DNA of 10,523 nucleotides, from positions 1-10,523 of the forward strand of contig CAMWTG010000073.1 of assembly GCA_947177115.1 (NCBI GenBank), in the 5' to 3' direction. Positions 6,321 through 10,523 of this stretch are shown here, one piece after another. How positions within the stretch are numbered: position 1 is the first letter of the stretch; each line of letters begins with the position of its first letter. The translations under genes were made by a program, and so were the position numbers. The stretch comes from an uncultured Clostridia bacterium (GTDB lineage Bacteria; Bacillota; Clostridia; Oscillospirales; Oscillospiraceae). The notes beneath the pieces are model-generated. The model was not told where the DNA came from and did no database searches. It worked only from the letters and a program-made list of their open reading frames with translations.

Positions 6321-7633
6321 AACAGCTTCTCCTTTACATATTCCAGCAGCATCCCCCGGTCGTTGGGGAGCTTTTCATCGATGACCTGTTCCAGCAGCTC
6401 GTGCAGGGCCCCGCCCACCGCCGGGCCCCGCAGTCCCAGGGCCGTCAGATCGCCGCCCCGCACCGCCAGCTGCCCCAGGGAGAAGCACTCTCCGCTCTGC
6501 AGGACCAGCTCCAGCAGGTCCTCCCACTGGCCGATGAGCCGCTGCCGGTCTTGGTAGGGCTCCGCCTGCGCCAGATTGTCCGCCCGCTTCACCTCCAGCA
6601 GCAGCCGCAGCGTCTCTTCCCCGTACCGGGCCAGATTCCGGCGGACGGCCTTTTCACTGAGCGTCAGGGGCGCATCGTGGCGCTCCACCAGGGTGAGGAT
6701 CGTTTTCCTGCTCCGGTTGTCAAAGCGCAGGCGGTCCATCACAGCCTCCGCCAGGGGGACGCTCTGCCGCCAGTGGCCGTAGAAGTGGCCCCGGCCCTCC
6801 CCGTCCAGGGAAAAGGTCTCCGGCTTGCCCAGGTCGTGAAACAGCAGGGCGTACCGCAGGACAGGCAGCGGCCTTGCTGCCGCCAAGGCGCGGGCGGTGT
6901 GTTCCCACACATCGTAGCAGTGGTAGACGCTGCACTGGTCAAAGCCCACGCAGGGCAGGATCTCCGGCATGAAGACCCCCAGCACATCGGGATAGTCCAG
7001 CAGGACCTCCAGGACATGCCCGCCGCAGAGAATGCCGGTCAGCTCCGTGAGGATCCGCTCCGGGGCGATGTTTCGCAGCAGCGGCGCGCAGCGATGGATC
7101 GCGGCGGCGGTATCCGCCTCAATGGCAAACCCCAGCCGGGAGGCGAAGCGCAGCCCCCGCAGGATGCGGAGGGCATCCTCCTGAAAGCGCTTTTCCGGCT
7201 CGCCCACCGCCCGGAGGACCCGGGAAGCCAGATCCTCCCGCCCGCCGAACGGGTCTGCCGTTTCGTCCCGCAGGTTCACGGCCACCGCGTTGACCGTAAA
7301 ATCCCGCCGGGCCAGGTCCTCGGTCAGGGAACGGGTGAACTCCACATGGTCCGGGCGGCGGTGGTCCAGGTAATCGCCGTCCCGGCGGAAGGTGGTGACC
7401 TCCACGCCGTGTCCGCCGCCCACCGTGACGGTGCCGTGCTGCAGCCCCGTGGGCAGGGCGTGGGGGGCGAACAAGGCCAGCACCGCCTCCGGCTCCGCGC
7501 TGGTGGTCACATCCCAGTCCCCCGGCTCCAGACCCAGCAGGGCGTCCCGGACCGCGCCGCCCACGCACCAGGCTTCATAGCCCGCGCCCTCCAGACGGCG
7601 CAGGATCTCCTGTACATATTCCGGTATCCCCAC
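6317..7633 (-). CDS. cca: CCA-adding tRNA nucleotidyltransferase (class II, with HD domain)
   Basis: This 438-residue enzyme builds or repairs the 3'-CCA end of tRNAs using CTP and ATP without a nucleic-acid template. The class II core is complete: GGAVRDALLG (25-34), metal-binding GDWD (D39 and D41), RRDFTVNA (109-116) and the nucleotide-selecting EDALRILR (152-159). A C-terminal HD phosphohydrolase-like domain shows H245, H266-D267 (FHDLGK) and H287, as in many bacterial enzymes. A GTG start at 7633 is preferred because AGAGG lies 8 bases before it and VGIPEYVQEILRRLE is where relatives begin; the alternative ATG at 7666 has no convincing ribosome binding site. Whether it adds the full CCA or only part cannot be proven from sequence, but no second nucleotidyltransferase is nearby. 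Confidence 0.95.
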   Translation of the reverse strand: MGIPEYVQEILRRLEGAGYEAWCVGGAVRDALLGLEPGDWDVTTSAEPEAVLALFAPHALPTGLQHGTVTVGGGHGVEVTTFRRDGDYLDHRRPDHVEFTRSLTEDLARRDFTVNAVAVNLRDETADPFGGREDLASRVLRAVGEPEKRFQEDALRILRGLRFASRLGFAIEADTAAAIHRCAPLLRNIAPERILTELTGILCGGHVLEVLLDYPDVLGVFMPEILPCVGFDQCSVYHCYDVWEHTARALAAARPLPVLRYALLFHDLGKPETFSLDGEGRGHFYGHWRQSVPLAEAVMDRLRFDNRSRKTILTLVERHDAPLTLSEKAVRRNLARYGEETLRLLLEVKRADNLAQAEPYQDRQRLIGQWEDLLELVLQSGECFSLGQLAVRGGDLTALGLRGPAVGGALHELLEQVIDEKLPNDRGMLLEYVKEKLL

Positions 7634-7641
7634 CGGCCTCA

Positions 7642-7646
7642 CCTCT
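7642..7646 (-). promoter_or_regulatory. Ribosome binding site that sets the GTG start of cca
   Basis: AGAGG, followed by TGA, lies 8 bases before the GTG codon at 7633-7631 and within the stretch that an ATG start at 7666 would treat as coding. It decides for the shorter protein. Confidence 0.7.
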
Positions 7647-7713
7647 TTTTTACAGGATCTTCTCATTTCCGGTTATTCTTCAGAAAAAACAGGCATAGTA
7701 TCAATAGAAATAT

Positions 7714-7728
7714 GGTTGCACGGCAACC
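7714..7728. promoter_or_regulatory. Palindrome over the murC -35 box (possible operator)
   Basis: GGTTGC (7714-7719) and GCAACC (7723-7728) form a perfect 6-bp inverted repeat with a 3-base centre. It encloses the murC -35 hexamer TTGCAC (7716-7721), and it lies in the divergent cca/murC region about 80 bases before the cca start. A repressor bound here would block murC transcription. The site is short and no regulator is encoded nearby, so its role is inference. Confidence 0.35.
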
Positions 7729-7744
7729 GCTTTTATAGTATAAT
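7716..7744 (+). promoter_or_regulatory. Sigma-A promoter of murC
   Basis: TTGCAC (7716-7721) and a perfect TATAAT (7739-7744) are separated by the ideal 17 bases. Transcription should start near 7751, giving a leader of about 56 bases. That leader carries a small hairpin, CGGCAG/CTGCCG with a TTCT loop (7770-7785), immediately before the GAAGGAA ribosome binding site. Confidence 0.85.
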
Positions 7745-7806
7745 ACATTTTTGCAAAAAAGGCAAATACCGGCAGTTCTCTGCCGTTCGGGAAGGAACTC
7801 TATTCC

Positions 7807-9183
7807 ATGACCCATATCGACACCAAGATCCAGCACTATATCGCGCCCGGCCGCCGCGTCCATCTGGCGGGCATCGGCGGGGTCTCCATGAGCCCCCTGG
7901 CGGAGGTGCTCCACGGCATGGGGCTTACCGTCCAGGGCAGCGATCAGACCGGCAGCGCCGCGGTGGAGCATCTGCGCTCCCTGGGCATCTCCATCCATGT
8001 GGGCCATGAGGCCAGCGACATCGAGGGGGCGGAGTTCGTGGTCCGCACCGCCGCCATCCACGATGACAACCCGGAGATCGCCGCCGCCCGGGCCAGGGGC
8101 ATCCCCGTATTTGAACGGGCGGAGGCCTGGGGGGCCATCATGCAGCAGTATGAGAACGCCGTGTGCATCGCCGGGACCCACGGCAAGACCACGACCACCT
8201 CCATGACGACCCACATCTTTATGGCCGCCCAGGCGGATCCCACCGTCATGATCGGCGGCACGCTGCCCATGCTCCACAGCGGCTACCGGGTGGGCAAAGG
8301 GGACACGATCATACTGGAATCCTGCGAGTACTGCAACAGCTTTCTCCACTTTTTCCCCACGGTGGCGGTGATTTTGAACGTAGAAGCGGACCATCTGGAC
8401 TTTTTCAAGGACCTGGAGGACATCAAGCGCTCCTTCCGCCGCTTTGCGGAGCTGACCCCGGCCAACGGGCGCATTGTGGCCAACGCCGATGACCCCAACG
8501 CCATGGACGCCCTGCGGGGCCTGCCGCTGTTCACCTTCGGCTGCCGTCCGGACGCGGACTGTCAGGCGCAGGATCTCACCTGGAACCATGGACGGCCTGA
8601 TTTTGACATCGTGGTGGACGGTAAGGTCTATACCCATCTTTCCCTCCGGGTGGCGGGGCAGCACAATGTCTATAACGCTCTGGCCGCCGCGTCTGCCGCG
8701 TATGTGCTGGGCGTGCCCGGCCAAGCGGCAAAGGCAGGGCTGGAGGCATTTTCCGGCGCGGGGCGGCGGTTTGAGTTCAAGGGCGAGTACCACGGGGCCC
8801 GGGTCTATGACGATTACGCCCACCATCCCAGCGAGCTGCACGCCCTGCTGGAGATGGCAAAGAGCCTGGAATACCGGCGGGTGATCTGCGTGTTCCAGCC
8901 CCATACGTATACCAGGACCAAAGCCCTTTTCGATGATTTTGTCCGGGAGCTGAAAATTGCCGATCTGGTGGTACTGACGGACATTTACGCCGCCAGGGAA
9001 AAAAACACCATCGGCATATCCTCCGGCGATCTGGCGGAGCAGATCCCCGGCGCATTGTACTGCCCCTCCCTCCAGGAGGCGGCGGAGAAGCTGCGGGAGA
9101 TCGCCCGGGAGGGAGATCTGATCCTCACCGTGGGCGCGGGGGACATTTACACCGTGGGCGAGATGCTGGTATGCCAGCGGTAG
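7807..9183 (+). CDS. murC: UDP-N-acetylmuramate--L-alanine ligase (MurC)
   Basis: This 458-residue cytoplasmic ligase joins L-alanine to UDP-MurNAc with ATP hydrolysis, the first peptide step of peptidoglycan synthesis. The N-terminal UDP-binding domain shows HLAGIGGVSMSPLA (19-32). The central ATPase domain has the P-loop GTHGKTTTT (123-131) and NVEADHLDFF (191-200). The C-terminal domain has GAGRRFE (317-323), DDYAHHPSE (335-343) and FQPHTYTRT (363-371), the last typical of MurC rather than MurD/E/F. Length matches the family. The ribosome binding site GAAGGAA (7791-7797) supports the start. It stands alone, outside a dcw-type cell-wall cluster, with its own promoter and terminator, a common arrangement for murC in Firmicutes. 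Confidence 0.98.
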   Translation: MTHIDTKIQHYIAPGRRVHLAGIGGVSMSPLAEVLHGMGLTVQGSDQTGSAAVEHLRSLGISIHVGHEASDIEGAEFVVRTAAIHDDNPEIAAARARGIPVFERAEAWGAIMQQYENAVCIAGTHGKTTTTSMTTHIFMAAQADPTVMIGGTLPMLHSGYRVGKGDTIILESCEYCNSFLHFFPTVAVILNVEADHLDFFKDLEDIKRSFRRFAELTPANGRIVANADDPNAMDALRGLPLFTFGCRPDADCQAQDLTWNHGRPDFDIVVDGKVYTHLSLRVAGQHNVYNALAAASAAYVLGVPGQAAKAGLEAFSGAGRRFEFKGEYHGARVYDDYAHHPSELHALLEMAKSLEYRRVICVFQPHTYTRTKALFDDFVRELKIADLVVLTDIYAAREKNTIGISSGDLAEQIPGALYCPSLQEAAEKLREIAREGDLILTVGAGDIYTVGEMLVCQR

Positions 9184-9198
9184 CACTATAAGAATCGG

Positions 9199-9232
9199 AG
9201 AGGCGGCCGGATCCCCGGCCGCCTCTTATTAT
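9199..9232 (+). terminator. Intrinsic terminator of murC
   Basis: A perfect 11-bp GC-rich stem (9200-9210 with 9215-9225), extended by an A-T pair at the base and closed by an ATCC loop, lies 16 bases after the murC stop. The tail TTATTAT (9226-9232) is U-rich but interrupted, so termination is likely though perhaps not complete. Confidence 0.8.
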
Positions 9233-9343
9233 GAGATCGTACAGAATTCTGGACCAAAGGGCCGCGGCACCAAGGGAGAGGCACCATATCATTTCTACCA
9301 CCGTCTGGATATTCTACATCCATCTTTTGACTGCCAGCAGCCT

Positions 9344-9382
9344 GTAGGGGCGGGTATTACCCGTCTGCTCTTCCGCCCCTGC
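9344..9382. repeat. Palindromic GC-rich repeat, copy A (upstream of the recombinase)
   Basis: The unit begins TGTAGGGGCGGG (9343-9354). It can fold as a short hairpin CGGGT-ATT-ACCCG (9351-9363), or as a longer stem in which GTAGGGGCGG (9344-9353) pairs CCGCCCCTGC (9373-9382) with one G-T pair. Copy B (10424-10449) shares the TGTAGGGG start and the GGG-n-ATT-n-CCC core. No U-tract follows, so it is not a plain terminator. GC-rich palindromes starting with this kind of sequence are, from general knowledge, dispersed in many Oscillospirales genomes. Confidence 0.6.
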
Positions 9383-9387
9383 AGCGG

Positions 9388-9405
9388 GTCATGAATTTTT
9401 ATGAC
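9388..9405. repeat. Short inverted repeat before the recombinase gene
   Basis: GTCAT (9388-9392) and ATGAC (9401-9405) form a perfect 5-bp inverted repeat around an AT-rich 8-base centre, 30 bases before the recombinase start. It has the size and spacing of a tyrosine-recombinase core or of an operator, but arms this short arise often by chance. Confidence 0.25.
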
Positions 9406-9435
9406 TGCGTTATTACTTTTTCAAGGAGGCCCGCT

Positions 9436-10281
9436 ATGAACCATCATAAGTTGACTCAGGCCCATATCGATGTATATATCCGCCATCTCCGCACCGAAGA
9501 GCGCTCCGCCGCAACAGCAGAAAAATATCTGAGAGATATTCGTATCTTTGCCGGCCGGATCAAAGGCCGCCCGGTAACAAAAGAGTCTGCCGCCGGATGG
9601 AAAGCCGCGCTGCTGGCCCAGGGACTGGCCCCGGCTACGGTGAACGCCAAGCTGTCTGCCATCAACGGACTGTTCCGGTTTCTTGGTTGGGACGAGTGCC
9701 GGGTAAAGTTTCTGAAAGTACAGCGGCGGATTTTCCGAAAGCCGCACCAGGAATTGGCGCGGCAGGAATATATCCGGCTTGTTGAAGCCGCCCGCCGTCT
9801 GGGGCGGGAGCGGCTGGCGCTGGCAATGGAAACGATCTGCGGAGCCGGTATCCGGGTATCCGAACTTCGGTATATTACTGTGGAGGCATTGAAAACAGGA
9901 CAGGCGGACATTGTACTGAAAGGAAAAGTCCGTACTATTATCCTGCCCGGAAAGTTGAGCCGGAAACTGCTTAAATACGCTCAAAAACAAAAAATCGCCT
10001 CCGGCGCGATATTTCGCACCAAGGCAGGAACGCCTCTTTCACGCTTTCAAATCTGGAAAGGCATGAAATCACTGTGCGCCGAGGCGGATGTGGAACCGTC
10101 CAAAGTATTCCCTCACAATCTGCGCCACCTCTTCGCCGCCACATTCTACCGGGCTACGCGGGATATTGTGAAGCTGGCGGACGTGCTGGGGCACAGTTCT
10201 GTCAATACCACGCGTATCTATCTGCTGGCCACTGGCGCAGAACACGCCCGGCAGTTGGAAAGGCTGGGACTGGTAAGTTAG
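9436..10281 (+). CDS. Tyrosine recombinase/integrase (phage integrase family, XerC/D-like size)
   Basis: This 281-residue site-specific recombinase cuts and rejoins DNA through a covalent phosphotyrosine. The N-terminal SAM-like DNA-binding domain covers about residues 8-88. The catalytic domain keeps every active-site residue: R140 (GIRVSELR), K164 (LKGKVRT), H227 and R230 (PHNLRHLFA), H253 (LGHSSVNTT) and nucleophile Y262. The length fits simple Xer-like enzymes without the arm-binding domain of lambda-type integrases. The start at 9436 is supported by AAGGAGG at 9423-9429; an upstream in-frame ATG at 9391 lacks a ribosome binding site. No excisionase, relaxase or phage gene is adjacent, and palindromic repeats flank it. 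It may be a solitary invertase or resolvase or the remnant of an integrated element; the housekeeping XerC/XerD cannot be excluded but is less likely in this setting. Confidence 0.93.
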   Translation: MNHHKLTQAHIDVYIRHLRTEERSAATAEKYLRDIRIFAGRIKGRPVTKESAAGWKAALLAQGLAPATVNAKLSAINGLFRFLGWDECRVKFLKVQRRIFRKPHQELARQEYIRLVEAARRLGRERLALAMETICGAGIRVSELRYITVEALKTGQADIVLKGKVRTIILPGKLSRKLLKYAQKQKIASGAIFRTKAGTPLSRFQIWKGMKSLCAEADVEPSKVFPHNLRHLFAATFYRATRDIVKLADVLGHSSVNTTRIYLLATGAEHARQLERLGLVS

Positions 10282-10412
10282 CTGTAAACAGAATTTATCT
10301 TGCGTTCTCAGAACAAAAAACTGTATTTATTTTATCACAAGCACCCCCCTGTTTGCAAGGGATATATCATAAGGAAATCAATTTTTAGCCGGACAATCCC
10401 CTCCCCCGATAG

Positions 10413-10423
10413 CACAGACTGTG
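10413..10423. repeat. Small palindrome beside repeat copy B
   Basis: CACAG and CTGTG flank a single A, a perfect 5-bp inverted repeat abutting the start of copy B. It may be part of the repeat unit or chance; copy A has no equivalent. Confidence 0.25.
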
Positions 10424-10449
10424 TAGGGGGCGGGCATTGCCCGCCCCCT
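10424..10449. repeat. Palindromic GC-rich repeat, copy B (downstream of the recombinase)
   Basis: GGGGGCGGGC (10426-10435) and GCCCGCCCCC (10439-10448) form a perfect 10-bp stem, 11 bp with the flanking A-T pair, around an ATT loop. It follows TGT like copy A. Relative to copy A's core, GGGT-ATT-ACCC has become GGGC-ATT-GCCC, a paired change that keeps the stem. No U-tract follows on either strand, which argues against a plain terminator. Confidence 0.7.
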
Positions 10450-10523
10450 TCTGACGGAATATCCCGGAAGACAACGGGCGAGCAATGTGTATAGCCTGGT
10501 AAGATAGTTTACAAAATGTCCGA

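Larger units (their letters stand above)
10282..10523. other. Non-coding tail beyond the recombinase
   Basis: The first 110 bases are AT-rich with no gene, no clear promoter and no convincing terminator. Copy B of the palindromic repeat follows. The last 70 bases hold nothing I can name. Short open frames here lack ribosome binding sites. Confidence 0.6.

Noticed and set aside
6401..7738. A 445-codon open frame on the plus strand opposite cca and its upstream region
   Set aside because: It is an antisense shadow rich in Q, R, P and G with no domain and no ribosome binding site.
7663..9186. A 507-codon open frame on the minus strand opposite murC
   Set aside because: It is an antisense shadow of murC with no recognisable domain, and its end overlaps the murC promoter.
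9231..9347. A 38-codon open frame between murC and the recombinase
   Set aside because: It starts inside the tail of the murC terminator, has no ribosome binding site, and runs into repeat copy A.
9241..10296. 8-base direct repeat ACAGAATT on both sides of the recombinase as att sites
   Set aside because: An 8-base match between two stretches of this size is expected by chance, and it is not at the palindrome ends.
9344..10449. A RAYT-type REP transposase association
   Set aside because: The enzyme is a tyrosine recombinase with the R-K-H-R-H-Y set, not the HUH/Y1 transposase that defines RAYTs.
1..10523. CRISPR array, rRNA, tRNA or insertion sequence
   Set aside because: I saw no regularly spaced direct repeats, no cloverleaf with T-arm consensus, no rRNA signatures and no transposase gene.

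Overview
The window looks like a chromosomal segment of a GC-rich, low-motility-of-content clostridial Firmicute, most plausibly a gut member of the Oscillospirales (Flavonifractor/Pseudoflavonifractor-like). The grounds are strong AGGAGG-type ribosome binding sites, sigma-A-like promoters, a perfect CIRCE operator, GC-rich coding sequence, and clostridial-type HtpG, MurC and ABC proteins. The genus is inference; no rRNA is present to settle it.

Left part (+ strand, 1-3306): a likely promoter (87-115) is followed by a long leader with several helices, some mutually exclusive. Then comes a tight three-gene ABC exporter operon: an ATPase (397-1194) and two PF06182-type permeases (1206-2009 and 2013-2786). 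A GNAT N-acetyltransferase (2836-3306) follows on the same strand with its own strong ribosome binding site.

Middle part (- strand, 3313-7633): read in the direction of transcription, cca (CCA-adding tRNA nucleotidyltransferase, probable GTG start) overlaps nfo (endonuclease IV) by 4 bases (ATGA). Next is a heat-shock control region with a perfect CIRCE element (5356-5382) and a candidate promoter, then htpG (Hsp90 chaperone), which ends at a strong intrinsic terminator lying between it and the convergent acetyltransferase gene. These are stress and maintenance functions: tRNA 3'-end repair, repair of abasic DNA sites, and protein folding.

Right part (+ strand, 7714-10523): murC (peptidoglycan precursor ligase) is divergent from cca. 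It has an excellent promoter whose -35 box sits inside a perfect palindrome, and it ends at a GC-rich terminator. Beyond it is a lone tyrosine recombinase (9436-10281) with the full catalytic set, flanked on both sides by related GC-rich palindromes with compensatory base changes. This stretch is the only accessory-looking part of the window.

I do not see a clear new multi-gene system. The points most worth a second look are the structured ABC-operon leader, the CIRCE-controlled htpG with a terminator-like hairpin in its leader, and the recombinase between paired palindromic repeats.
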